Shown in pieces: positions 44,525 to 53,132 of a DNA stretch of 64,000 nucleotides (position 1 is its first letter; each line of letters starts with the position of its first letter). The DNA lies in contig VANK01000002.1 of assembly GCA_008682415.1 (NCBI GenBank), positions 1-64,000 of the forward strand, written 5' to 3'. Source of the stretch: Acidobacteria bacterium AB60. GTDB lineage: Bacteria; Acidobacteriota; Terriglobia; Terriglobales; Acidobacteriaceae. The notes beneath the pieces were generated by a model. It was given only the letters and a program-made list of their open reading frames with translations. It searched no databases and was not told the DNA's origin. The position numbers and the translations under genes are program-made.

Positions 44525-44602
44525 TGGCGTCCCCGGCGGGATTTGAACCCGCGTCTGCGCCGTGAAAGGGCGGTGTCCTAGGCCGGGCTAGACGACGGGG
44601 AC
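44525..44602 (-). tRNA. tRNA-Glu (anticodon TTC)
   Basis: A 78-nt cloverleaf including encoded CCA. The acceptor stem GTCCCCG/CGGGGAC is perfect, the D-arm is GTCT...GGAC, the anticodon loop is CTTTCAC with anticodon TTC, and the T-arm is GCGGGTTCAAATCCCGC. The anticodon stem CCGCC/GGCGC has one C-C mismatch at 27-43. The 3' half resembles the fragment at 372-416. The gene marks the change from accessory-like to compact GC-rich sequence. Confidence 0.95.
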
Positions 44603-45035
44603 GGATGGAGCTTGGGCTAAAATTGTCTCCGGCCTCGGGGCCGGAACATCGCAGTCCGTAGCCGCGCGCAGGCACGCTTGGCCGAACTCGCCCTTTTGAA
44701 GGCTACCAACTCGAGCAGGGGATGTCAAAATCTGCCCTCCTTCGGGAATCTGCCCTCGGTCGGGACCAAATGCAAGCGCCCGGCCGCAGCAATCTGTCAG
44801 GCTGAACTTCCCTATCCGCATGTCGTGTGCTCTGGAACACACGGGAAAACACTTCCGGGGCGACTCCCATCCGTCCTGCCTGCACTCCCGAACAACCCAC
44901 CAGCATCGCAGCCGCGCGGGAGAGCGAAATTTTTGCGACAATTGAGCCGGCCGGCGAATCTGCTTTGCAAGTGCGATCCAACTGTTTCTGAACCGATCCT
45001 GCGCCCGCGGGATCACCACAAGCGAGGGTAAATCT
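44603..45035. other. Intergenic region between tRNA-Glu and the RND operon
   Basis: 433 bp carrying promoters for the tRNA (minus) and the efflux operon (plus). No supported gene; frames on either strand lack start signals. GAGGG lies before the TTG start at 45036. Confidence 0.4.
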
Positions 45036-46172
45036 TTGAAAAGCAATCTTGTACTGATCGGTTATGTCCTTGTGGGGTTGTCCATGGTGGGATGCCAGAA
45101 ACAGGCGGCGCCCCCGCCGGGTGGGGCCGGAGCAGGCATGCAGGCCATGCCGGTTCAAACCGCCGTCGTGTCATTGAGCCCTGTCCCCCAGAGCACGGAG
45201 TATGTGGCTACCATCAAATCCCGGCGATCCGCCACCCTCCAGCCTCAGGTCGACGGACGCCTCACCGGCATCACCGTGAAGTCGGGCGATCACGTCAAGG
45301 CCGGTCAGGCCATGATGAGCATCGACCCGCTCCATCAGCAGGCGGCCGTCGATGCTCAGAACGCTACCGAGCGCCAGAAAAAAGCCGTTCTCGACTACGA
45401 CACCCTCCAGTATGGCCGTCAGAAAAAGCTCTTTGAGGAGGGCATCGTGAGCCGCGACGTGTTTGAACAGGCGCAGCAGGCTTATGAGAACTCGAAAGCT
45501 GACTACGAATCGGCCGTGGCGTCGCGCAAGACTCAGGAGGAGCAGTTGGCCTACTACACCATCCGCGCGCCCTTCGACGGTGTGGTCGGCGACGTCCCCG
45601 TGCACGTAGGCGACTACGTCTCGGCATCCACCATGCTCACCACGCTCGATGAGAACAAGGACCTGGAAGCCTACATTTATGTGCCCACCGAGCGCGAAGG
45701 CCAGCTCAAGCCCGGTCTGGAAGTCGATTTGATGGACACGGCTGACAAATTGCTGGAAAAGACCAGGATCGATTTTCTATCGCCGCAGGTCGATAACTCC
45801 CTCCAGGGCATTCTCGTTAAAGCGCCGGTCCACCTCAGTCTCGACATCGTCCGCAATGCGCAGTTAGTCAAAGCCAAGATCGTCTGGAACACTGCTCCGA
45901 AGGCAGTGGTACCGGTCCTGGCCGTTTCCCGGCTAGGCGGCCAAACCTTTGTCTACGTCGCCGAGAACGAGGGCGGCAAGTATCTCGCCAAGCAGCGGTC
46001 CATCACCGTGGGTGACACGGTGGGGAATGACTATGCCGTGGAGAGCGGCCTCAAGCCCGGAGACAAAGTGATCGTCTCCGGCACGCAATTCCTGGTCGAT
46101 GGAATTCCGGTGATGCCGCTGCCGGCCGCTCCCGCGGGTCAGGCTGCCCAGGGCGGCACTCCCGGGCAGTAG
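45036..46172 (+). CDS. RND efflux periplasmic adaptor (membrane fusion) lipoprotein
   Basis: A 378-residue HlyD/AcrA-type adaptor. The N-terminus has a lipobox LSMVGC (Cys about 21), so it is a lipoprotein anchored in the inner membrane. The barrel-sandwich halves ATLQPQVDGRLTGITVKSGDHVKAGQ and YYTIRAPFDGVVGDVPVHVGDYV flank the coiled-coil hairpin (about 100-165). The start is TTG with GAGGG upstream. It is 59 bp upstream of the RND pump, and no outer-membrane factor gene is present here. Confidence 0.92.
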   Translation: MKSNLVLIGYVLVGLSMVGCQKQAAPPPGGAGAGMQAMPVQTAVVSLSPVPQSTEYVATIKSRRSATLQPQVDGRLTGITVKSGDHVKAGQAMMSIDPLHQQAAVDAQNATERQKKAVLDYDTLQYGRQKKLFEEGIVSRDVFEQAQQAYENSKADYESAVASRKTQEEQLAYYTIRAPFDGVVGDVPVHVGDYVSASTMLTTLDENKDLEAYIYVPTEREGQLKPGLEVDLMDTADKLLEKTRIDFLSPQVDNSLQGILVKAPVHLSLDIVRNAQLVKAKIVWNTAPKAVVPVLAVSRLGGQTFVYVAENEGGKYLAKQRSITVGDTVGNDYAVESGLKPGDKVIVSGTQFLVDGIPVMPLPAAPAGQAAQGGTPGQ

Positions 46173-46231
46173 GCCTCTTCGCAGAACTTCAGATTCGTGA
46201 TAACCGGTGATAACCCAATTGCGAGGGCATC

Positions 46232-49200
46232 GTGGTTGACTTTTTTATTCATAGGCCGGTATTCGCTACCGTCTGCGCGCTCCTGATCATCCTGGCCGGG
46301 GCTGTTTGTATCCCCACGCTGCCCATCTCCCTGTACCCGCAGCTCGCTCCCCCACAGGTCACGGTCACCAGCAACTATGTGGGCGCGAACTCGCGCGTGG
46401 TCGAATCCGCGGTGACGATCCCTCTGGAAGAAGAGATCAACGGCGTAGAAGGCCTGCGCTATCTCTCATCGGCCAGCTCGAACGACGGCACCAGCCAGAT
46501 CACCGCCACCTTCCGCACCGGATATGACCTGAACATCGCGGCCGTCGACGTGCAGAACCGCGTGGCCTCGGCCCAAGGCCGCCTGCCTCAGGCCGTGAAA
46601 AACACCGGCGTCACCATCACGAAGGCGAACTCCAATTATGTGTTCGCCGCCGCTTTTCTCTCTCCCGGCGGCCAGTACTCCGATCTGTTTGTCAGCAACT
46701 ACGTCGACGTGTACGTTAAGGACGCGCTCAAGCGCATCCCGGGCGTCGGCGATGTCATAATCTTCGGCGAACGCAAATACGCCATGCGCATCTGGCTCGA
46801 CCCCGATCGACTGACGGCGCGTGGCCTCACCGCAGCCGACGTCGTCAACGCCCTCTCCGAGCAGAACGTCGAAATCCCCGCAGGACAGGTGGGACAGCCT
46901 CCGTCCGACCCCACGCAGCGTTACCAAATCACCGTCAATGTCGTCGGCCGTCTCTCTGACCCGCGGCAGTTTGACGATATCGTCGTCAAGAATTCCCCGT
47001 CTGGAATTGTCCAGGTAAAAGATGTAGGCCACGCTGAAATCGGCGCCGAGACCTACTCCACTGACCTGCGCTACAACGGACAGGACGCCATCGGCGTCGG
47101 TGTACAGCAGTTGAGCAACGCCAACGCACTGCAGGTCGACCGCGACGCCAAGGCCGCTCTCGACAAGCTGGCCCAATCCTTCCCGCCCGGCCTCAAGTAC
47201 GAGATCCCATTCGATACCACCACCGTCGTAGGCGACTCCATCAGCGAAGTCGTGACCACGCTCGGCGAAGCCGTCCTCATCGTCATCGTCGTCATCTTCC
47301 TGTTCCTGCTCGACTGGCGCGCCACCATCATCCCGGCCATCACAATCCCCGTCTCGCTGGTGGGCACCTTCGCCTTCATCAAGATCTTCGGGTTCTCCAT
47401 CAACTCCCTCACCATGTTCGGCATCACCCTGGCCACCGGCCTTGTCGTCGATGACGCCATCGTGGTCATTGAAAACGTGCAGCGGCACATCGCCACCGAG
47501 CACTGCGACTCGCGACGAGCTACCTCAGTCGCCATGGCGGAAGTTACCAGCGCCGTGATCGCCACCTCCCTGGTGCTCATCTCGGTGTTTATCCCGGTGT
47601 CATTCTTCCCCGGAACAACCGGCATCCTTTACCGCCAGTTCGCCATGACGATCGCCTTCTCCATCGCCATCTCGGCGTTCAACGCGCTTACGCTGTCGCC
47701 AGCCCTGGCCGCTTTGATCCTTCGCCCCGAGACCGAGAAGCGCGGCCTGTTTGGTTTCATCGACCGCACCATCCACAAAACCACGCAGATCTACGGCCGC
47801 ATCTCCCATCAGGTGCTGCGGGTCCGCTACCTCATGCTGCTGCTCTTCTTTGCCGGGCTTGCCGCAACGGTGTACATGTACCAAAAGGTGCCCACCGCGT
47901 TCGTCCCTTCTGAAGACCAGAACTACCTCATCTGCATCGTGCAGACGCCTCCCGGTGCCTCGCTCACCTACACCAGCGACGTCGCCAGCCGGGCCACCGC
48001 GCTCATCCGTCAGGACCCTGACGTGTTCGGCACCTTCGCAGTCATGGGCTTCAGCTTCAGCGGCAGCGCCTCCAACTTCGGCCTGATCTTCGTTCCATTG
48101 AAGTCCCAGGACGAGCGCAAGAAGGAAGGGCCGGGGCACACTGCTGCCGACATCCAACACATGCTCGCTCCCAAGCTATTCGCCGTTCCCGGAGGTCTCG
48201 TAGTCATCCAGGAGCCGCCCGCCATCCAGGGCCTCGGCACCTACGGCGGCTTCACCTTCGAGCTGCAGGACCTGGGCCGCAATACGCTCGGCGATCTCGA
48301 CCGCGTCGCGCACATGATCATGGGCGCGGGCCGGCAGTCGGATAAGGTCACAAACCTGTTCACCACGTTCACCTCAAACGATCCGCAGCTGCTGGTATCC
48401 ATCGACCGCGAGAAGGCGAAGATGCTCAACGTGCCTCTCGATCAGGTCAGCTCCACACTCGGCGTCTTCATGGGTTCGGCCTACGTCAACGACTTCGACT
48501 TCAACAACCGCTCCTATCGCGTCTACGTGCAGGCCGACCAGAAAAATCGCATGCACCCCAGCGATCTGCGCCGCTTCTATGTGCGCTCCGGATCAGGACA
48601 GATGATCCCGCTCGATAATCTGGTCTCCATTCAGGAATCTTCGGGACCGCAGGTCATCACGCACTACAACCTCTTCCGCTCCGCGGAAATCACCGGCCAG
48701 CCCGGCCCGGGAGTAAGCTCCGGCGACGCGCTCAGTGCCATGGAACAGCTATCCAAGAAGATGATGATCCAGGGCATGAGCTATGAGTGGACCGGCCTCT
48801 CCCTCGAAGAGATCGAGTCCGCCGGCAAGGCCATCCTGGTCTTTGGACTCGGCATCATCGTCGTCTACCTCACCCTGTCGGCGCAGTACGAGAGCTTTGT
48901 GCTGCCCTTCATCATCATGTTGTCGGTGCCCATGGCCGTCCTCGGCGCGCTGGGATTTGTCGCGCTGCGCGGATACGCTGACGACGTCTACTGCCAGATC
49001 GGCCTCGTCATGCTCATCGGCCTCGCCGCCAAGAACGCCATCCTCATCGTGGAATTCGCCGAGCAGATTCGCGAACAGGGCAAGTCCATTCTCGAAGCCG
49101 CGATTGAAGCGGCAGAGCTGCGCCTTCGCCCCATCCTTATGACCTCCTTCGCCTTCATCCTTGGCGTGCTCCCGCTGGTCTTTGCCACCGGCGCCGGCGC

Positions 49201-49399
49201 CCTGGGACGCCGCTCCGTGGGAACCACCATCGTCGGCGGCATGCTCGTCTCCACCATCCTTAACCTGGTCTTCATCCCGGTGCTCTACGTCATCGTCAAG
49301 ACCCTGCTCGAGCGCTTCTCGCCAAAGCCTCGCGTTCCCGGCGAGGGTTGCGAGGAAGAGGTCTCAACGCTTACTGCTTCGGCTGGCGGTGTGCGATAA
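46232..49399 (+). CDS. RND multidrug-type efflux permease (HAE1/AcrB-like)
   Basis: A 1055-residue inner-membrane pump starting at GTG with GAGGG upstream. The family landmarks are the N-terminal FFIHRPVFATVCALLIILAG, the porter domains, and the transmembrane proton relay TGLVVDDAIVVIENVQRH (two Asp in helix 4, about residues 407-410). The second half ends with GLAAKNAILIVEFAEQ and RPILMTSFAFILGVLPL. It forms a tripartite pump with the adaptor upstream, driven by proton motive force. Its 3' end overlaps the convergent HhH gene by 29 bp. Confidence 0.95.
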   Translation: MVDFFIHRPVFATVCALLIILAGAVCIPTLPISLYPQLAPPQVTVTSNYVGANSRVVESAVTIPLEEEINGVEGLRYLSSASSNDGTSQITATFRTGYDLNIAAVDVQNRVASAQGRLPQAVKNTGVTITKANSNYVFAAAFLSPGGQYSDLFVSNYVDVYVKDALKRIPGVGDVIIFGERKYAMRIWLDPDRLTARGLTAADVVNALSEQNVEIPAGQVGQPPSDPTQRYQITVNVVGRLSDPRQFDDIVVKNSPSGIVQVKDVGHAEIGAETYSTDLRYNGQDAIGVGVQQLSNANALQVDRDAKAALDKLAQSFPPGLKYEIPFDTTTVVGDSISEVVTTLGEAVLIVIVVIFLFLLDWRATIIPAITIPVSLVGTFAFIKIFGFSINSLTMFGITLATGLVVDDAIVVIENVQRHIATEHCDSRRATSVAMAEVTSAVIATSLVLISVFIPVSFFPGTTGILYRQFAMTIAFSIAISAFNALTLSPALAALILRPETEKRGLFGFIDRTIHKTTQIYGRISHQVLRVRYLMLLLFFAGLAATVYMYQKVPTAFVPSEDQNYLICIVQTPPGASLTYTSDVASRATALIRQDPDVFGTFAVMGFSFSGSASNFGLIFVPLKSQDERKKEGPGHTAADIQHMLAPKLFAVPGGLVVIQEPPAIQGLGTYGGFTFELQDLGRNTLGDLDRVAHMIMGAGRQSDKVTNLFTTFTSNDPQLLVSIDREKAKMLNVPLDQVSSTLGVFMGSAYVNDFDFNNRSYRVYVQADQKNRMHPSDLRRFYVRSGSGQMIPLDNLVSIQESSGPQVITHYNLFRSAEITGQPGPGVSSGDALSAMEQLSKKMMIQGMSYEWTGLSLEEIESAGKAILVFGLGIIVVYLTLSAQYESFVLPFIIMLSVPMAVLGALGFVALRGYADDVYCQIGLVMLIGLAAKNAILIVEFAEQIREQGKSILEAAIEAAELRLRPILMTSFAFILGVLPLVFATGAGALGRRSVGTTIVGGMLVSTILNLVFIPVLYVIVKTLLERFSPKPRVPGEGCEEEVSTLTASAGGVR

Positions 49400-49691
49400 G
49401 GTAGTCCCGGATGCGGTTATACACCGCGCCCGGGACTATACCCTCATCCAGCAGATCCTGCTTGCTCCGGTAAGGCCGGAAACGTAAGATCCGCTGCGCC
49501 CATGTGCGCGTCATTCCTGGAACCTTCAGCAAGTCCTCTAGAGTCGCGCGATTGATATCAACCCGCTGCTCGACGGGCACTCGATCGCTGGACGGCGGTC
49601 CCGAGTAATCGTGGTCCGATTGAGACCAACTCATCGCCGGCGCCGCTATCACCAGAAGCCCCAGAATTGAAATCCGTACCATTCGGTGCAC
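49371..49691 (-). CDS. Exported helix-hairpin-helix (ComEA-like) protein
   Basis: A 106-residue protein with a signal peptide (about 1-24, ending SWSQ) and a C-terminal double HhH domain: VDINRATLEDLLKVPGMTRTWAQRILRFRPYRSKQDLLDEGIVPGAVYNRIRDYL. This is the ComEA/ SLBB-type DNA-binding fold, in a small periplasmic protein. It is convergent with the RND permease gene (29-bp overlap) and divergent from the MscS-like gene. A role in DNA uptake is possible but not shown. Confidence 0.85.
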   Translation of the reverse strand: MHRMVRISILGLLVIAAPAMSWSQSDHDYSGPPSSDRVPVEQRVDINRATLEDLLKVPGMTRTWAQRILRFRPYRSKQDLLDEGIVPGAVYNRIRDYLIAHRQPKQ

Positions 49692-49811
49692 CGGCTATTC
49701 TCCCGCCGAAAAGAAACGATTGCAAGCTGCCCCACCAGGGACGTCCGGAGACCCTATTTTCATCTCAGTTTCTCCAACTCCCCTGCCCCGTCTCCTGTGA
49801 CAATAAGACTT

Positions 49812-51668
49812 ATGGAGAATCCCCCCCTCTCGACCCGCACGAAGGCGGAGGAGCCGCGCTCCAGCCGCTTCGCCTGGTTCACCGTCGCCGGTCTCGCGGT
49901 TCTGCTGATCTTGTGTCTGGTCTTCGCGTGGACGACGCAGGATGCCATGCAGCACCTCCCCACGGGCGTGCGTGGCAGGAATGGACGCACGGCCTCCCGC
50001 ATCACATTGGTCGACCAGACTCCATGGCAGACCGCCCAGGCCCTCGCCGCACTCGCGGTCACCGCCGAGGAAAACGAGTTTGCCCGCGAAGCCGAACGGC
50101 TCGCCGACCACGAAGTCGATCAGGCCTTCGCCGCAGCGCTGCGCGAGGCAACCTTGCGCGCCCAGCATCGCTCCCTGACCGGCGACGCGCTCGCCCTGTC
50201 GCAGCGCATCACCCAGCTCGAACAGGTGGTCGCGCAGGATCAGGCCACCGTGCAACAACTCTCCCGCAACGCCCCCAAGGATGCGGATCAGCCCGACCCC
50301 GGCTCCGACCTCGAGATCGCCAAGGCCCAGCTGCAACTCGACTCCGATGAGCTCGCCGATGCCAATGAGGATCTGGATCGCGCCACCGGCGACGAGCGCT
50401 CGCAGATCCAGAGCGAGCTGACCACCCGCGAAGCAGCCATGAAGAAGTTCGACAGCGGCCAGGGTTCCGAAGGCCAGCTTGCCGTCATCTCCGTCTCCCG
50501 CTACGGCACGCTCGCTGGCCGCATCGCCGCATGGAAGCGTCAGCGCGCCCGCCTCGTCCTGATTCAACAGGCACAGCAGCAGGCCCTGGCCGATGCCCAG
50601 GCCTTCACCCAGAAACACAATGCCCTCGAAGCGCAGGCTAACGCCAACACACCGGCCCCCGGCAACGGATCCGACCGCAACACCCGCCTCGCCAGCCTGC
50701 GCGATCGAACCACCGAGCGGCAGCTTCTCAGCATCTACGACGACCGCATCAACACCGAGCAGCGGCTTGCAACCGTCTATCAGAAATGGGCGGCGCAGGT
50801 AGAGCTGCAGCATCGCATCGTACTCCACCTCCTGCTGCAATCGGTCGCCTGGATCCTGCTGATCCTCATCGGCATGGTGCTCGGGGATGTTGTCATCAGC
50901 AAACTCATCAAATACCCCGTGCTCGATCGCCGCCAGCGCCACACGCTGCGCACCGTGCTGGTGCTCGCCGTCCAAGTCCTCGGCGCTCTGCTCATCCTCT
51001 TCATCATCTTTGGAACCCCGCACCAGACATCCACCATACTCGGCCTGGCAACCGCCGCCCTCACCATCGCTCTGCAGGATTTCGTCATCGCCTTCTTCGG
51101 ATGGTTCGTGCTGATGGGCAGCAAGGGCATGCGCGTCGGCGATACCGTCGAGATCAATGGTGTCGGGGGCGAAGTCACCGAGATCGGCCTCATGTCCACC
51201 ACTCTTCTCGAAACTGGCCCCCTCGCCACCCGCGGCTATCCCACCGGCCGCCGCATCACCTTTATGAACAGCTTCGCCATCCGCGGCCAGTACTTCAACT
51301 TCTCCACCACCGGCCAATGGATGCTCGATCAATTCGAGGTCACCATCCCTGCCTCGGACGAAACACACGTGCTCGTCGAGCAGATACTCAAGGCCGTCGA
51401 AGAAGAAACCTCCGGAAGCGTGCAACTCGCCGAGCAGGAGTGGAAGCGCGCCATTCGCGGCGATCGGCTGCGCGAAATGCGTGCCTCTCCCTCTGTCAAT
51501 CTGCGCCCCTCCGGACCCAGCAACTTCAGCGTCGAGGTGCGTTACGTGACCCGCGCCACGGAACGCGAGGAGACCCGGAATCGCCTCTATCGGCGGGTTA
51601 TCGACGTGCTGCGCAGCTCCAACGTCGCTACCCCGGCCGGCGATAGCGCCTCCGCCCCGCGTGCTTGA
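49812..51668 (+). CDS. MscS-like mechanosensitive channel with long N-terminal periplasmic coiled-coil region
   Basis: A 618-residue protein. It has one N-terminal membrane segment (WFTVAGLAVLLILCLVFAW, about 21-39), then a long helical, Gln/Asp/Ala-rich extracytoplasmic part (about 55-330, ITQLEQVVAQDQATVQQLS and similar). Three or four further segments follow, with the MscS core ALTIALQDFVIAFFGWFVLMGSKGMRVGDTVEINGVGGEVTEIGLMSTTLLE (about 410-475) and a cytoplasmic domain. ATG 49812 is chosen over the longer frame from 49686. The his promoter follows within 30 bp of its stop. Confidence 0.85.
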   Translation: MENPPLSTRTKAEEPRSSRFAWFTVAGLAVLLILCLVFAWTTQDAMQHLPTGVRGRNGRTASRITLVDQTPWQTAQALAALAVTAEENEFAREAERLADHEVDQAFAAALREATLRAQHRSLTGDALALSQRITQLEQVVAQDQATVQQLSRNAPKDADQPDPGSDLEIAKAQLQLDSDELADANEDLDRATGDERSQIQSELTTREAAMKKFDSGQGSEGQLAVISVSRYGTLAGRIAAWKRQRARLVLIQQAQQQALADAQAFTQKHNALEAQANANTPAPGNGSDRNTRLASLRDRTTERQLLSIYDDRINTEQRLATVYQKWAAQVELQHRIVLHLLLQSVAWILLILIGMVLGDVVISKLIKYPVLDRRQRHTLRTVLVLAVQVLGALLILFIIFGTPHQTSTILGLATAALTIALQDFVIAFFGWFVLMGSKGMRVGDTVEINGVGGEVTEIGLMSTTLLETGPLATRGYPTGRRITFMNSFAIRGQYFNFSTTGQWMLDQFEVTIPASDETHVLVEQILKAVEEETSGSVQLAEQEWKRAIRGDRLREMRASPSVNLRPSGPSNFSVEVRYVTRATEREETRNRLYRRVIDVLRSSNVATPAGDSASAPRA

Positions 51669-51694
51669 CCGTAACCTGCCGGCGAAGGAAGTAT

Positions 51695-51724
51695 TTGACA
51701 CGGCTTGGGGTTCGCCGGTAGTTT
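51695..51724 (+). promoter_or_regulatory. Putative his operon promoter
   Basis: TTGACA at 51695-51700 is a perfect -35 box; TAGTTT at 51719-51724 is a weak -10 at 18-bp spacing. Transcription would start near 51731, two bases before the hisL ATG. There is only a 64-bp gap between the MscS gene stop and hisL, so the operon promoter must lie here or in the preceding gene. Confidence 0.45.
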
Positions 51725-51732
51725 GAAAACAG

Positions 51733-51810
51733 ATGCAGACCCGCCGCCATCACGGTCACCACCACCATCATGGAACCTCCATGCCGGCGGACTGCCATGG
51801 CCTGAACTAA
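51733..51810 (+). CDS. hisL: His operon leader peptide
   Basis: A 25-residue leader: MQTRRHHGHHHHHGTSMPAD then CHGLN and stop TAA. Seven of the eight codons from 51748 to 51771 are His, plus one more near the end. There is no Shine-Dalgarno sequence before the ATG, consistent with a nearly leaderless transcript from the predicted promoter. The run of His codons in a short frame followed by a terminator 27 nt after the stop is the hallmark of ribosome-mediated attenuation: stalling for lack of His-tRNA would favour read-through into hisI. It is too short for usual gene finders. Confidence 0.9.
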   Translation: MQTRRHHGHHHHHGTSMPADCHGLN

Positions 51811-51848
51811 ACGGCCCGACAGATCAGAAAGCACCCAGCCCGCCGGCA
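51741..51848 (+). promoter_or_regulatory. His attenuator: alternative pairing segments 1, 2 and 3
   Basis: Segment 1 (51741-51750, CCGCCGCCAT, overlapping the first His codon) can pair with segment 2 (51781-51790, ATGCCGGCGG) with one mismatch in ten. Segment 2 (51782-51790) can instead pair with segment 3 (51840-51848, CCGCCGGCA) over 9 bp. Segment 3 is also the 5' arm of the terminator. A ribosome stalled on the His codons would cover segment 1, free segment 2 and favour 2:3, which prevents termination. With ample His-tRNA the 3:4 terminator forms. The pairings are read directly; the mechanism is inferred by analogy with enterobacterial his leaders. Confidence 0.8.
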
Positions 51849-51868
51849 ACCAAGCCGGCGGGCTTTTT
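51837..51868 (+). terminator. His attenuator terminator (3:4 hairpin)
   Basis: AGCCCGCCGG and CCGGCGGGCT form a perfect 10-bp stem with an 8-base loop (CAACCAAG), followed by TTTT. It is one of the strongest intrinsic terminator structures in the window and lies between the hisL stop and hisI. Confidence 0.9.
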
Positions 51869-51900
51869 CGTTGCTATCAATCCAAGCGAGAGAAGAATCA

Positions 51901-52254
51901 ATGATCGATTTCGACAAGATGGACGGACTGGCCCCTGGCATCGTGCAGGATGCCCGCACCGGCGAGGTTCTGATGCTGGGATTTCTCAACCCCATAAGCT
52001 ACGCCAAAACGCTGGAAACCGGCTTCGTCACCTTCTGGAGCCGGACCCGGCAGAAGCTGTGGATGAAAGGGGAAACCAGCGGCAATCGCCTGCGCGTCAT
52101 CTCCGCCTCCACCGACTGTGACAACGACACACTCCTCTTCCGCGTCGAGGTCGAAGGCGACGGACTCGTCTGTCACGAAGGAACCGTCAGCTGCTTCACT
52201 CGCCCCATCGACCTCAACTCCGAGCGCGCGCCGTCGGAGGCCTCCAATGCCTAA
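51901..52254 (+). CDS. hisI: Phosphoribosyl-AMP cyclohydrolase
   Basis: A 117-residue monofunctional HisI; the HisE domain is absent. It opens the ring of phosphoribosyl-AMP in histidine synthesis. The conserved core is visible: [40 protein letters not shown], and the metal-binding [12 protein letters not shown] (Asp residues) with the Cys pair in [12 protein letters not shown] 51901 lies behind GAGAGAAG. It is the first structural gene after the attenuator, an unusual place, as hisI is often last. The stop overlaps hisG by 8 nt. Confidence 0.95.
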   Translation: MIDFDKMDGLAPGIVQDARTGEVLMLGFLNPISYAKTLETGFVTFWSRTRQKLWMKGETSGNRLRVISASTDCDNDTLLFRVEVEGDGLVCHEGTVSCFTRPIDLNSERAPSEASNA

Positions 52255-53119
52255 GCTCCGTCTCGGCATTCCCAAAGGCAGCCTGCAAGACGCCACCATC
52301 GCCCTCTTCAAGCGCGCAGGCTGGAACATCTACGCCGACGGTCGTTCCTACTTCCCCTCCATTGACGACGCCGAGATCGAGTGCATGCTCATCCGCGCCC
52401 AGGAGATGGCCCGCTACGTCGATCACGGCGTCCTCGACGCCGGACTCACCGGCATCGATTGGGTCGTCGAAAGCGGTCTCGATGTCCCCAGCGTCACCAC
52501 CCTCACCTACGCCAAGCAAAGCCGTCGCAAAGTCCGCTGGGTCCTGGCCGTCCCCGAGTCCAGCGGCTTCGAAAAAGCCGAAGACCTCGAAGGCAAGATC
52601 ATCGCCACCGAACTGGTCGAAGTCAGCAGGCGCTACTTTGCCGATCGCGGGGTCAACGTAAAGGTCGAATTCAGCTGGGGCGCCACTGAGGTCAAGCCGC
52701 CCATGCTCGCCGACGCGATCGTTGAAGTCACTGAGACCGGCAGCTCTCTCAAGGCTAACCATCTCAAGATCATCGACACGGTGATGGAAAGCGAAACCCA
52801 CTTCATCGCCGGCAACGCCGCTCTCGCCGATCCCTGGAAGCGCCAAAAGATCGAGTCCATCGCGCTCATGCTGCGCGGCGCCATCGACGCCCAATCCCAG
52901 GTCGGTCTCATGCTCAACGTGAAGCGCGCGAACCTCGACGCCGTGCTCGCCGTCCTCCCCGCGCTCAACTCGCCCACCGTCTCGCAGCTCAGCGATCCCG
53001 AATGGGTCGCCGTCAACACCATCCTGGAAGAACGCTACGCGCGCGACGTCATTCCCCGCCTCAAGGCCGCCAACGCTACCGGCATCGTCGAATATCCGCT
53101 CAACAAGGTTGTCCTCTAG
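52247..53119 (+). CDS. hisG: ATP phosphoribosyltransferase, long form
   Basis: A 290-residue HisG. It catalyses the first committed step, ATP plus PRPP to phosphoribosyl-ATP. The length and the C-terminal extension (about 215-290, [34 protein letters not shown]) mark the long form with its ACT-like histidine-feedback domain, so no HisZ is needed. [17 protein letters not shown] and the PRPP loop [13 protein letters not shown] are typical. ATG 52247 overlaps hisI by 8 nt; the frame runs farther upstream but inside hisI. Confidence 0.95.
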   Translation: MPKLRLGIPKGSLQDATIALFKRAGWNIYADGRSYFPSIDDAEIECMLIRAQEMARYVDHGVLDAGLTGIDWVVESGLDVPSVTTLTYAKQSRRKVRWVLAVPESSGFEKAEDLEGKIIATELVEVSRRYFADRGVNVKVEFSWGATEVKPPMLADAIVEVTETGSSLKANHLKIIDTVMESETHFIAGNAALADPWKRQKIESIALMLRGAIDAQSQVGLMLNVKRANLDAVLAVLPALNSPTVSQLSDPEWVAVNTILEERYARDVIPRLKAANATGIVEYPLNKVVL

Positions 53120-53132
53120 TCCGGAGAAAGCC

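Noticed and set aside
49695-51701. A 668-codon frame on the minus strand opposite the MscS-like gene
   Set aside because: It is an antisense shadow of a GC-rich gene with biased third positions; it has no domain and spans the intergenic region.
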